NCBI RefSeq assembly: GCF_018131185.1
Contig: NZ_JAFCJE010000004.1
Location: 372,001-436,000, forward strand
DNA: 64,000 nucleotides
Direction of reading: 5' to 3'
DNA from: Bradyrhizobium diazoefficiens
GTDB taxonomy: Bacteria; Pseudomonadota; Alphaproteobacteria; Rhizobiales; Xanthobacteraceae
Shown piece after piece: positions 32,754-41,212 of this stretch. The notes beneath the pieces were generated by a model, which did no database searches, was not told the origin of the DNA, and saw nothing but the letters and a program-made list of their open reading frames with translations. Numbering within the stretch: position 1 is the stretch's first letter; each line of letters begins with the position of its first letter. The translations under genes and the position numbers were made by a program.

Positions 32754-34304
32754 ATGTCCTTTTCAAATCTCGGACTGTCCGAAAAAGTCCTCGCCGCAGT
32801 GGCGGCCACCGGTTACACCACCCCCACCCCCATTCAGGAACAGGCGATCCCCCACGTCCTCGCACGCAAGGACGTGCTCGGCATCGCCCAGACCGGCACC
32901 GGCAAGACCGCGGCCTTCGTGCTGCCGATGCTCACCATCCTCGAGAAGGGGCGCGCCCGGGCCCGCATGCCGCGCACGCTGATCCTCGAGCCGACCCGCG
33001 AGCTCGCGGCCCAGGTCAAGGAAAACTTCGACCGTTACGGTGCCGGCCAGAAGCTCAACGTCGCGCTCCTGATCGGCGGCGTCTCCTTCGGCGACCAGGA
33101 TGCCAAGCTGACGCGCGGCGTCGACGTGCTGATCGCAACCCCCGGCCGCCTGCTCGACCACACCGAGCGCGGCGGCCTGCTGCTCACCGGGGTCGAGCTG
33201 CTCGTCATCGACGAAGCCGACCGCATGCTGGACATGGGCTTCATTCCCGACATCGAGCGCGTCTGCAAGCTCGTCCCGTTCACGCGCCAGACCCTGTTCT
33301 TCACCGCGACCATGCCGCCGGAAATCCGGCGCATCACCGAGACCTTCCTGCACAATCCGCAGAAGGTCGAAGTGTCCAAGCCCGCGACCACCGCGGTGAC
33401 CGTCACGCAGGTCCAGGTGCCCGCCGGGCGCGAGGCGCACGAGAAGCGCGAACTGCTGCGCCGCCTGCTGCGCGAAGCCAAGGATCTCAAGAACGCGATC
33501 ATCTTCTGCAATCGCAAGCGTGAAGTGGCGATCGTTCACAAATCGCTTCAGAAGCACGGGTTCAGCGTCGGAGCCCTGCACGGCGACATGGACCAGTCGG
33601 CTCGCACGGCCGCACTCGAGCAATTCCGCAAGGGCGAGTTGCCGTTGCTCGTCGCCTCCGATGTCGCCGCCCGCGGCCTCGACATTCCCGAGGTCAGCCA
33701 CGTCTACAATTTCGACGTTCCCCATCACGCGGACGATTACGTTCACCGCATCGGCCGCACCGGCCGCGCCGGCCGCACCGGCACCGCGATCTCGATCGTG
33801 ACGCGGCTCGACCAGAAGTCGATGGCAGCGATCGAGAAGCTGATCGGACAGAGCATTCCGCTCGCCGAGGGCGATTTTGAAATCCACGCCGAAGCCTCTG
33901 ATGCGACCGAACGTCCGCGCGAGTCGCGTGGCCGCGAACGTTCACGCGGTGGGCGCGGCAAGCCGCAGCGCGGCCGCGACCGTGAGCGCAGCCACGAGCC
34001 GCGCGAGGCGCTGGGTGAGGCAAGACATGCTTCCGAAGCAAGACCTGCCTCCGAGGCCGGACATGCCCCCGAAGCCAGGAGTCCTTCGGAGGCACGACAG
34101 CCCGCTGAAGCAAGGCATCGCCCCAGCGACAAGCGCAGGACGGAGCCGCGACACGACGCCCGCCAGCAAGCCAATCCGTCGCATGTACCGTCAATCGGCC
34201 GTCCCGAGCCCCGCCGCCAACGCGAGGCCGACAGCGAGCCGGGCGATCACTCGCATCTGCCGGCGTTTCTGCTGCGGCCGGTCCGCTCTCCCGCCGGAGC
34301 CTGA
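32754..34304 (+). CDS. DEAD-box ATP-dependent RNA helicase (RhlE-like)
   Basis: The 516-residue helicase remodels RNA duplexes, often in ribosome assembly or mRNA decay. It has the Q motif (YTTPTPIQEQAIP), AQTGTGKT, PTRELAAQV, DEAD, FTATMP (motif III with Thr in place of the usual Ser), and HRIGRTGRAGR, ending the core near residue 375. The basic C-terminal tail is disordered, Arg/Glu/Ser-rich, with six imperfect EARxxx hexapeptides at 34017-34124. The ATG at 32754 starts at the usual distance from the Q motif; the frame is open upstream but has no site. It stands alone with a long leader. Confidence 0.92.
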   Translation: MSFSNLGLSEKVLAAVAATGYTTPTPIQEQAIPHVLARKDVLGIAQTGTGKTAAFVLPMLTILEKGRARARMPRTLILEPTRELAAQVKENFDRYGAGQKLNVALLIGGVSFGDQDAKLTRGVDVLIATPGRLLDHTERGGLLLTGVELLVIDEADRMLDMGFIPDIERVCKLVPFTRQTLFFTATMPPEIRRITETFLHNPQKVEVSKPATTAVTVTQVQVPAGREAHEKRELLRRLLREAKDLKNAIIFCNRKREVAIVHKSLQKHGFSVGALHGDMDQSARTAALEQFRKGELPLLVASDVAARGLDIPEVSHVYNFDVPHHADDYVHRIGRTGRAGRTGTAISIVTRLDQKSMAAIEKLIGQSIPLAEGDFEIHAEASDATERPRESRGRERSRGGRGKPQRGRDRERSHEPREALGEARHASEARPASEAGHAPEARSPSEARQPAEARHRPSDKRRTEPRHDARQQANPSHVPSIGRPEPRRQREADSEPGDHSHLPAFLLRPVRSPAGA

Positions 34305-34469
34305 AGCGCGACGCGCTCCAGGTTTCGGTTGAGCAAACCCGCCCTACAAGTTTCTAGATTTATTCGTGGACGTATATTTACGGGGCGTTCACGATCGTCC
34401 GTTAGCCTACGAACATAATTTAAGCATTGCTGCGGTCGATTGCGCCCCGACCGCCGTGGGGTATGTTCC

Positions 34470-35537
34470 GTGGTCAAGGTTCTCGACGAACACGAACGCA
34501 CGATGGCGTTCGCCGAAGTGGCGCTCGGCCAGATCCGATCGCTGCGACAGACGGCAATTCCCCGCAATTACGAGATCTGGTACGTCTACGCCACCGGCTA
34601 CAACGCACCGCTCAATAAGATCGTCAACGAGACGCTGGCGCGCAGCGGCAAGCTGACTGAAGCCGATCTCGAGCAGATCTACGAGACCTATCTCTCCCAC
34701 ATCAAGACCACCGACCGTATCGACAAGGTCGGCGCGCGCGTCATCGGCGAGATCGACGACGTGATGAAGGTCCTGGGCGATGCACTCGGCATGACCGGCT
34801 CCTACGATGCCAGCCTGTCGGGCGCCACCGAAAAACTCTCGTCGGCCAGGAATCGCGAGCAGATCAGGTCGATCGTCGAAGCGCTGCTGCGTTCGACCAG
34901 CGAAATGCGTGAGACCAACAAGGCGCTGGAAGACCGGCTGACGCTGTCGAAGAACGAGATCAGCAATCTCCAGCAGAGCCTGGAGGCGATCCGCGCCGAG
35001 AGCCTGACCGACCCGCTCACGGGACTTGGCAACCGCAAATATTTCGACCGCATGATCGGCATGGCCGTGCAGAACGCACTCGCATCGGGTGAGCCGCTGT
35101 CGCTGCTGCTGTTCGACATCGATCACTTCAAGTCGTTCAACGATTCCTACGGCCATCTGACCGGCGACCAGGTGCTGCGGCTCGTCGGCCTTTCGCTGAA
35201 GCAGACCATCAAGGGCCAGGACATCACCGCACGCTATGGCGGCGAAGAGTTCGCGGTCGTGCTGCCCAACACCGCGCTGCGTCAGGCCCTCACGGTGGCC
35301 GACCACATTCGCCGCGCGGTGATGGCGAAGGAATTGAAGAAGAAGTCCACCGGCGAGATCCTCGGCCGCGTCACCATCTCCGTCGGCGTCTCCATGCTCA
35401 AGCAGGGCGACGACACCGACGCGCTGATCGAGCGTGCCGATGCCTGCCTCTACGCCGCAAAGCGCAACGGCCGCAACCGCGTGATTTGCGAAGCCGATCC
35501 GGAATACGCGGTCGAGACGCACAGCCGGGTGGCGTAG
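34470..35537 (+). CDS. Diguanylate cyclase (GGDEF domain)
   Basis: The 355-residue cytoplasmic protein makes cyclic di-GMP from two GTP. The N-terminal 160 residues are helical without a recognised sensor, followed by a coiled coil (LEDRLTLSKNEISNLQQSLE) and a GGDEF domain beginning SLTDPLTGLGNRKYF with the active loop RYGGEEF. The inhibitory I-site, normally RxxD four residues before the RYGGEEF loop, reads KGQD here, so product inhibition may be weakened. The start is probably the GTG at 34470 (GGGG seven nt upstream); a TTG at 34440 and an ATG at 34503 are alternatives. No phosphodiesterase gene is adjacent. Confidence 0.88.
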   Translation: MVKVLDEHERTMAFAEVALGQIRSLRQTAIPRNYEIWYVYATGYNAPLNKIVNETLARSGKLTEADLEQIYETYLSHIKTTDRIDKVGARVIGEIDDVMKVLGDALGMTGSYDASLSGATEKLSSARNREQIRSIVEALLRSTSEMRETNKALEDRLTLSKNEISNLQQSLEAIRAESLTDPLTGLGNRKYFDRMIGMAVQNALASGEPLSLLLFDIDHFKSFNDSYGHLTGDQVLRLVGLSLKQTIKGQDITARYGGEEFAVVLPNTALRQALTVADHIRRAVMAKELKKKSTGEILGRVTISVGVSMLKQGDDTDALIERADACLYAAKRNGRNRVICEADPEYAVETHSRVA

Positions 35538-35549
35538 GCTTCCGCGAGC

Positions 35550-35646
35550 TGCCGCAGGGTGGACGAAGCGAAGCCTGCCCACCACCTGTTTCGATCATGG
35601 AAAGACCCTGGAGACGGCGCTACGCGCCTTTGCCCACCCTGCGGCA
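35550..35646. repeat. Palindrome-ended intergenic element, family C, copy 1
   Basis: TGCCGCAGGGTGG and CCACCCTGCGGCA are perfect 13-bp terminal inverted repeats. Two internal blocks resemble each other around GCCCACC. The element lies between the diguanylate cyclase stop and fabA. Related GGCAAAG/GCCCACC sequence recurs at 36256-36345. Confidence 0.75.
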
Positions 35647-35717
35647 CCGCCCCGCTTGACATTGTTCGGCGGCAAGCAACATCCTCCCGGCCGCCTGAGC
35701 ATTGAGGACTTGTCGTC

Positions 35718-36248
35718 TTGTCCAACCCCCTCGATTTCCACGCGCCACAATCGTCCTACACCAAAGACGAGCTACTGCGATCGAGCGAAGGCGGCTATTT
35801 CGGCCCCGGAAACGCGCAATTGCCCGCGCCGCCGATGCTGATGATGGATCGCATCACCGAGATCAGCATGGACGGCGGCACGTTCGGCAAAGGTCATATC
35901 GTCGGCGAGCTCGATATCACGCCTCACCACTGGTTCTTCGATTGCCACTACCGCGGTGACGCGATGATGCCGCCTACCCTTGGGCTCGACGCGATGTGGC
36001 AGATGGTCGGCTACTGGCTCGGCTGGTCGGGCTCACCCGGCAAGGGCCGCGCCATCGGCGTCGGCGAGGTGGAATGCACCGGCGAGATCACACCAAACGC
36101 CCGGCAAGTGCGCTACGAGGTCGCGATGCGCATGGTCCGTCGCGGCAAGCTGGTGCTCGGCATTGCCGATGGCCGCGTGCTCGCAGATGGCGTCTGCGTG
36201 TTCACGGCCAAGGATATGAGGGTCGGCCTGACCAACGCCGCGGATTGA
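35718..36248 (+). CDS. fabA: 3-hydroxydecanoyl-ACP dehydratase/isomerase
   Basis: The 176-residue enzyme dehydrates 3-hydroxydecanoyl-ACP and isomerises the product, the entry into anaerobic unsaturated fatty-acid synthesis. It aligns through its length with FabA: SYTKDELL, PAPPMLMMDRI, catalytic His77 in FFDCH and Asp91 in LGLDAMWQMVG, then GKGRAIGVGEVECTG. The start appears to be TTG at 35718, with a GAGG 12 nt upstream; no in-frame ATG precedes the conserved region closely. fabB, which usually follows fabA, is not downstream. Confidence 0.93.
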   Translation: MSNPLDFHAPQSSYTKDELLRSSEGGYFGPGNAQLPAPPMLMMDRITEISMDGGTFGKGHIVGELDITPHHWFFDCHYRGDAMMPPTLGLDAMWQMVGYWLGWSGSPGKGRAIGVGEVECTGEITPNARQVRYEVAMRMVRRGKLVLGIADGRVLADGVCVFTAKDMRVGLTNAAD

Positions 36249-36255
36249 GGTCTCG

Positions 36256-36345
36256 TACGGTTGGCAAAGGCGCAAAGCGCGCTGCCCACCATCTCGTCGT
36301 GATTATTTCGAGCGGTGGTCCCGCTTCGCTTTGCCTACCCTACGC
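36256..36345. repeat. Intergenic element, family C-related, overlapping a coding end
   Basis: GGTTGGCAAAGGCGCAAAGCG and a later inverted GCTTCGCTTTGCCTACC block resemble the element at 35550-35646. The right part overlaps the last codons of the TfoX-like gene, so the repeat encodes its C-terminus (VGKAKRDHRSK). Confidence 0.6.
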
Positions 36346-36755
36346 CCCGTTGTCTTGGTTGCCTTCTTAGCTGCCTTCTTGGCCAGAGACTTCTTCGGCG
36401 CGCCTTTTCTCGCGGCGCCCTTCTTCGGCCGCTTCTTCACCTTGGCGCGCTGAGCGGCGGCGAGTGCCGCCCTCGCCCATTGCACCAAGTCCTCGGAATC
36501 GTCGAACAGGCGCGCCGGCAGCTCCCAGTAGGAGTTGACCGTCACGGTCTTGGCGCGGGTCGAATATTGGAACGGCCTTGAGCCCTCGGCTTCGAAGTCC
36601 GGAATCGTCACCTCGTCGGCGCGGAAGAACAGACCGGCGCGCAAGGCAAGTGCGAAGTTGACGCCGTCGACGGAAATGCCGTGGCCGGAGAACATCTTGC
36701 GGATGGTGACGGGGCCGAAATCGGAAAACAGGTCGATCAGGAATTCGCGGTCCAT
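36303..36755 (-). CDS. TfoX N-terminal-domain protein with a lysine-rich tail
   Basis: The 150-residue protein has a TfoX N-domain (residues 1-95): MDREFLIDLFSDFGPVTIRKMF, GVNFALALRAGLFFRAD and YWELPARLFDD. TfoX regulates competence in some gammaproteobacteria, but isolated N-domains in alphaproteobacteria have no known role. Residues 105-150 form a Lys/Ala/Arg-rich tail with KKRPKKGAARKGAPKKS and KKAAKKATKTTGRR, like histone H1 tails, suggesting nucleic-acid contact. The last dozen residues come from an intergenic repeat. The ATG at 36755 fits the domain start; the frame continues 16 codons upstream. Confidence 0.82.
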   Translation of the reverse strand: MDREFLIDLFSDFGPVTIRKMFSGHGISVDGVNFALALRAGLFFRADEVTIPDFEAEGSRPFQYSTRAKTVTVNSYWELPARLFDDSEDLVQWARAALAAAQRAKVKKRPKKGAARKGAPKKSLAKKAAKKATKTTGRRVGKAKRDHRSK

Positions 36756-36773
36756 GGCCCAACGCTCCCAGAT

Positions 36774-36931
36774 GTCGTCCCCGCCTTGTGCGCAATTGCG
36801 CACTGGCGCGGGGACCCATAACCACAGGGAGAAGTTTAGCGAAGACTGTTCGTCATGCCAGTGTCGGTACGAACACCGCCCGACACCGATAGATCACGCG
36901 GTATGGGTCCCCGCGTTCGCGGGGACGACAG
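36774..36931. repeat. Inverted intergenic repeat pair, family G
   Basis: TCGTCCCCGC near the left end and GCGGGGACGAC near the right end are inverted copies. Each half also carries its own hairpin with GGGTCCCCGC or its inverse. The unit lies between the sufA stop and the TfoX-like gene start and could end the suf transcript. Confidence 0.55.
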
Positions 36932-36952
36932 CGGAGGGCTCGGCGAGCCGGG

Positions 36953-37351
36953 CTACCCGTCGATCTTGGCCGGCCGCAGCTCGACCGACTCGCCGCAGCC
37001 GCAAGCGGAGATCTGGTTGGGATTGTTGAAGACGAACTGGGCCTGCATCTTGTCGGCCTTGTAGTCCATCTCGGTGCCGAGCAGGAACAGCACGGCCTTG
37101 GGGTCGACCAGGATCTTGACGCCCTTATCCTCGACGACCTCGTCGGTCGGGCGGACATCGTGGGCGTATTCGACCGTGTAGGATTGGCCGGCGCAGCCGC
37201 CGTTCTTCACGCCGACGCGCAGGCCGACGATTTCGGAATCGGCGCGCTGGGTCAGCTCGGAGATGCGCTGGGCAGCAGCGTCCGTCAGCCGCATCACCTG
37301 CGGGCGGGGCCGCCGGGGCTTGGGTGTCGAAGCTGGTGTTGCCTGTGTCAT
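36953..37351 (-). CDS. sufA: HesB/IscA-type iron-sulfur carrier (SufA)
   Basis: The 132-residue protein is an A-type carrier that accepts Fe-S clusters from the SufBCD scaffold and passes them to apoproteins. The three conserved cysteines lie in NGGCAGQSY and the C-terminal SACGCGES. The first 20 residues (TPKPRRPRPQ) are a Pro/Arg-rich extension before the domain start MRLTDAAAQRI; a start at that internal Met is possible. It is the last gene of the suf cluster, 49 bp after sufT. Confidence 0.9.
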   Translation of the reverse strand: MTQATPASTPKPRRPRPQVMRLTDAAAQRISELTQRADSEIVGLRVGVKNGGCAGQSYTVEYAHDVRPTDEVVEDKGVKILVDPKAVLFLLGTEMDYKADKMQAQFVFNNPNQISACGCGESVELRPAKIDG

Positions 37352-37400
37352 GTTATGTATGTGGTCCGTTGCGGAGCGAATTCAATGCGAGCAGAAACCG

Positions 37401-37772
37401 TCACCACATGTTGAGCACGAGGCGCGCCTCGTCGCTCATGCGCTCGGGCGACCACGGCGGCTCCCAGACGACCTTGACGTCGACCACGCCGACGCCTGGC
37501 ACGCTGGCAACCGCGTTCTCGACCATGGTCGGCAGCTCGCCGGCGGCCGGACAGTTCGGCGTCGTCAGGGTCATCTGGACGTCGACGGAGCGGTCATCCT
37601 TGATCTCGACCTTGTAGATCAGGCCGAGCTCGTAGATGTCGGCCGGGATTTCCGGGTCGAACACGGTCTTGAGACCCGCGATGATCTCGGTGGTCAGCCG
37701 CTCGGTCTCCTCCGGCGGCAGCGCCGACTGAGTTTCCATCGGACTAGCTTTGATTTCGGCCGTGTCACTCAT
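37401..37772 (-). CDS. sufT: SufT / MIP18-family Fe-S assembly factor
   Basis: The 123-residue DUF59 protein contains DPEIPADIYELGLIY and TLTTPNCPAAGELP with the family's conserved Cys, and the closing VVWEPPWSPERMS typical of SufT. It helps Fe-S maturation at low iron or high demand. The start overlaps the sufS stop (ATGA), so the two are translationally coupled. It sits between sufS and sufA in the suf operon. Confidence 0.92.
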   Translation of the reverse strand: MSDTAEIKASPMETQSALPPEETERLTTEIIAGLKTVFDPEIPADIYELGLIYKVEIKDDRSVDVQMTLTTPNCPAAGELPTMVENAVASVPGVGVVDVKVVWEPPWSPERMSDEARLVLNMW

Positions 37773-39016
37773 GCGAACAAATCCCGCGCCTTCAGAAGCG
37801 CCTGTGCCAGATGATCGACTTCTTCCCGCGTATTATACATGCCGAACGAGGCCCGGCAGGTGGCCGTGACGTTGAACCGCTCTAAAAGAGGCATCACGCA
37901 ATGGGTGCCGGCGCGCACTGCGATGCCCTGGCGGTCGATCACGGTGGCGACGTCGTGGGCGTGCGCGCCCTTGAGCTCGAAAGAGATCACCGGGCCCTTG
38001 CCCCGCGCCGTGCCGATCAGCCGCAGCGAGTTGATCTCGCGAAGCCGATCCTGCGCGTAGGTGGTGAGATCGTGCTCGTGGGCGGCGATGCGCTCCTTGC
38101 CGACCGAATTGACGTAGTCGATGGCGGCGCCAAGGCCGACGGCCTCGACGATCGCGGGCGTGCCGGCCTCGAACTTGTGCGGGGGATCGCCATAGCTGAT
38201 GAAGTCGCGCGAGACCTCGCGGATCATCTCGCCGCCGCCGTTGAAGGGACGCATCGCGACAAGATGCTCGTACTTGGCCCAGAGCACGCCGATGCCGGTC
38301 GGGCCATAAACCTTGTGGCCGGTGAAGACGTAGAAGTCGCAGCCGAGATCCTGGACGTCCACGGGCAGGTGCACCGCGCCCTGGCTGCCGTCGACCAGCA
38401 CGGGAATGCCGCGCGCATGCGCGATCTTCACGACGTCCTTGATGGGCACGATGGTGCCGAGCGCGTTGGACATCTGCGTGATCGCGACCAGCTTGGTCTT
38501 GGCCGTGAGCAGCTTCTCGAACTCCTCGATGAGGAAATTGCCCTCGTCGTCGACCGGCGCCCATTTGATCACGGCACCCTGACGCTCCCTCAGGAAATGC
38601 CAGGGCACGATGTTCGAATGGTGCTCCATGATCGAGATGACGATCTCGTCGCCTTCCCCGATGTTCGGCCCACCCCAGGACGAGGCGACCAGATTGATCG
38701 CCTCCGTCGCGTTGCGGGTGAAGATCACTTCTTCCGTGCGGGGCGCGTTGATGAACTGCGCGACCTTGGTGCGGCCGCCCTCATAGGCTTCCGTCGCGGC
38801 GTTGGCGAGGTAGTGCAGGCCGCGATGCACGTTGGCGTATTCGCTGGTGTAGGCCTGCGTCATGCGGTCGAGCACGGCGCTGGGCTTCTGCGCCGAGGCG
38901 GCGTTGTCGAGATAGACCAGGTTCTTGCCGTAGACCTGCATGGCGAGCGCCGGAAAGTCCTGGCGCACGCGTGCGACGTCGTAAGTTCCGTTCTTGACCG
39001 CGGGATGCGTGCTCAT
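37769..39016 (-). CDS. sufS: Cysteine desulfurase SufS
   Basis: The 415-residue group II desulfurase takes sulfur from cysteine for cluster assembly on SufBCD. The PLP lysine lies in FTGHKVYGPTGIGVLW, and the persulfide Cys in RAGTHCVMPL. YLDNAASAQKP and MEHHSNIVPW are typical. Its start overlaps the sufD stop by 4 bp and its stop overlaps the sufT start, so translation is coupled through sufD-sufS-sufT. No separate SufE is seen in the window. Confidence 0.95.
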   Translation of the reverse strand: MSTHPAVKNGTYDVARVRQDFPALAMQVYGKNLVYLDNAASAQKPSAVLDRMTQAYTSEYANVHRGLHYLANAATEAYEGGRTKVAQFINAPRTEEVIFTRNATEAINLVASSWGGPNIGEGDEIVISIMEHHSNIVPWHFLRERQGAVIKWAPVDDEGNFLIEEFEKLLTAKTKLVAITQMSNALGTIVPIKDVVKIAHARGIPVLVDGSQGAVHLPVDVQDLGCDFYVFTGHKVYGPTGIGVLWAKYEHLVAMRPFNGGGEMIREVSRDFISYGDPPHKFEAGTPAIVEAVGLGAAIDYVNSVGKERIAAHEHDLTTYAQDRLREINSLRLIGTARGKGPVISFELKGAHAHDVATVIDRQGIAVRAGTHCVMPLLERFNVTATCRASFGMYNTREEVDHLAQALLKARDLFA

Positions 39017-40317
39017 TGGCGCCGCTCCAGCCAGCGCTCGGCGATGCCGATCACATGCTCGCGCAAGCCGTCATCGGCGATCTGCTCGATCGCCTCGCCG
39101 ACGAAAGCCTGGATCAGCAGCGCCTGGGCCTGCTTCTCCGGCAGGCCGCGCGCCTTCAGATAGAACAAGAGGCTGTCGTCGAGTGCGCCGGCGGTGGCGC
39201 CGTGGCCACAGGAGACGTCGTCGGCAAAGATCTCGAGCTCGGGCTTGTTGTCGGCTTCGGCTTCGTCCGAGAGCAGCAGCGCACGGATCATCATCTTGCC
39301 GTCGGTCTTCTGCGCGTCAGGACGGACGATGATGCGGCCCTGGAACACCGAATGCGCGCGGTCATCGATCACGGCGCGGAAGATCTCGCGGCTGACGCAG
39401 TTCGGCACGGCGTGGTCGACCACCAGCGTGGTGTCGCCATGTTCGGTCTTCTGCAACAGGTTCACGCCATTGGCGGAGAGCTCGCTGCCCTCGCCCGCCA
39501 GCGTAATGAAGCCCTGAAGGCGGCTGACCGCGGCGCCGGTCGTCATGTTGAAAAAGTTGAACTTCACATTGGCGCCGATGGTGACGAAGTGCGACGAGAC
39601 ATTCACCGCATCAGGCGCATCATCCATCAGGCGGATGTGCGCGACATCGGAATCGTCGCCGACCGTGACAAGGACGGCATCGTTGACCTGGTAGGCCTTG
39701 GCACCCGCCGCGACGAAAGTCTCAACGATAGTGGCGCGAGCGCCCTTCCCGATCGCGATCTGCGAGCGGGTGAACGCCGAGGCCGACGCGGCGGTCGCGA
39801 TGTGGACGATCTGGATCGGCGCGGACAGCCTGGCGCCGTCGGCAATCGACAGCACGACGCCATCGGTCGCCATCGCCGCATTCAGCGCGATGACGGCGTC
39901 AGTCGACGCGGTCTTCAGCAAACCGGCATCCTTTTCCAGCGTCTCCCGCAACGTCCTGAAGCCCGCCTCGGCGGCAAGTGCCTTCACGTCGGAGAGCTCA
40001 GCCGCGAACACGCCGTCGACCAGCACCAACTTGCGGGCGCCGTCGATCGCATGCGCCGTCACCGCATCCGCGGCGCGCTTCAGCGCGGCCGCATCGGGCG
40101 CGGCTGACAGCGGCAGAACCTCGCCGACCAGCGCACGCAGATCGGTGTACTTCCATTCCTCGATCCGGCGGTGCGGCAGGCCGAGACGCTCATAGGTCTC
40201 GAATGCCTCGCGGCGCACGGCGGTGATCGCGGGCGAACCCGGCAGCCGGCCTTCGGCGCTGGTGAAGAGATCGCTCACCGCGCGGCCCTTTCCGGTCTTT
40301 GCCACAGCAACGTTCAT
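39013..40317 (-). CDS. sufD: SufD scaffold subunit
   Basis: The 434-residue protein is the SufB-like partner of the SufBC2D scaffold. The C-terminal half is a right-handed beta-helix core (NFFNMTTGAAVSRLQ, GHGATAGALDDSLLFYLKARGL), and the N-terminal part has RIEEWKYTDLRAL. The start at 40317 is preceded by AAGGAA; an open frame upstream overlaps sufC and is not used. It lies 11 bp after sufC and overlaps sufS. The segment CGHGATAG has the conserved Cys-His pair. Confidence 0.94.
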   Translation of the reverse strand: MNVAVAKTGKGRAVSDLFTSAEGRLPGSPAITAVRREAFETYERLGLPHRRIEEWKYTDLRALVGEVLPLSAAPDAAALKRAADAVTAHAIDGARKLVLVDGVFAAELSDVKALAAEAGFRTLRETLEKDAGLLKTASTDAVIALNAAMATDGVVLSIADGARLSAPIQIVHIATAASASAFTRSQIAIGKGARATIVETFVAAGAKAYQVNDAVLVTVGDDSDVAHIRLMDDAPDAVNVSSHFVTIGANVKFNFFNMTTGAAVSRLQGFITLAGEGSELSANGVNLLQKTEHGDTTLVVDHAVPNCVSREIFRAVIDDRAHSVFQGRIIVRPDAQKTDGKMMIRALLLSDEAEADNKPELEIFADDVSCGHGATAGALDDSLLFYLKARGLPEKQAQALLIQAFVGEAIEQIADDGLREHVIGIAERWLERRQ

Positions 40318-40328
40318 CGCAAAATTCC

Positions 40329-41093
40329 TTACGCGGCATCCTCGAACTGGGCGTAGCCGGACGCCTCCAGCTCCAGCGCCAATTCCTTGCCGCCGCTCTT
40401 CACGACACGGCCCCTGGACATCACGTGCACGACATCGGGCACGATGTAGTTCAGCAGCCGCTGATAATGGGTGATCACGACCATCGCGCGCTTCGGCGAG
40501 TGCAGCGCGTTGACGCCGTCGGCCGCAATGCGCAGCGCGTCGATGTCGAGGCCGGAATCCATCTCGTCGAGGATGCACAGGCTCGGCTCGAACAGCGCCA
40601 TCTGCAGCACCTCGTTGCGCTTCTTCTCGCCGCCGGAGAAACCGACATTGACGCCGCGCTTGAGCATGTCCTGCGGAATGTTCAGCGACTTCGAGACCTC
40701 GCGAACCTTCTTCAGGAAATCCGGCACCATCAATTCGCTCTCGCCGCGCGCCTTGCGCTGCGCGTTGAGCGCGGTGCGGAGGAAATTCATGGTGGTGACG
40801 CCGGGAATCTCGACCGGATACTGGAACGCCAGGAACACGCCCTTGGCGGCGCGCTCCTCGGGCGCCATCTCCAGCAGATCTTCGCCCTTGAACAGGATCT
40901 GTCCGTCGGTGACCTCGTAGCCGGGCTTGCCGGCGATGACGTGCGAGAGCGTCGACTTGCCGGAACCGTTCGGCCCCATGATCGCGTGGATCTCGCCCTC
41001 GTTCACGGTCAGCGTCAGCCCGTGGAGGATCTCGCGCTCCTCGACACGAACCTTGAGGTCTTTCACTTCAAGCAAAGCCATTTTGTTTTCCAT
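40329..41093 (-). CDS. sufC: SufC ATPase
   Basis: The 254-residue ABC-type ATPase powers cluster assembly on SufBCD. It has Walker A GPNGSGKST, the Q-loop FQYPVEIPGV, the signature FSGGEKKR and Walker B LCILDEMDSGLD. The start at 41093 has GAGGAG five nt upstream; that site is the outer end of the family A repeat lying between sufB and sufC. An ATG four codons later (41081) is an alternative. Confidence 0.95.
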   Translation of the reverse strand: MENKMALLEVKDLKVRVEEREILHGLTLTVNEGEIHAIMGPNGSGKSTLSHVIAGKPGYEVTDGQILFKGEDLLEMAPEERAAKGVFLAFQYPVEIPGVTTMNFLRTALNAQRKARGESELMVPDFLKKVREVSKSLNIPQDMLKRGVNVGFSGGEKKRNEVLQMALFEPSLCILDEMDSGLDIDALRIAADGVNALHSPKRAMVVITHYQRLLNYIVPDVVHVMSRGRVVKSGGKELALELEASGYAQFEDAA

Positions 41094-41099
41094 CTATCT

Positions 41100-41206
41100 C
41101 CTCATCCTGAGGAGCGCCGAAAGCGCGTCTCGAAGGAATGAGGCCACCAATCTTTCCGGTATCCATCCTTCGAGGCGGCCGCTTGCGCAGCCTCCCCGGG
41201 ATGAGG
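41100..41206. repeat. Palindromic intergenic repeat, family A, copy 2
   Basis: CCTCATCCTGAGGAGC at one end is nearly inverted at the other as GCCTCCCCGGGATGAGG, with inner TCTCGAAGGA and TCCTTCGAGG blocks. It lies between sufB and sufC and matches the element at 203-319. Its left edge supplies the GAGGAG ribosome-binding site of sufC. Confidence 0.78.
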
Positions 41207-41212
41207 TCCGAG

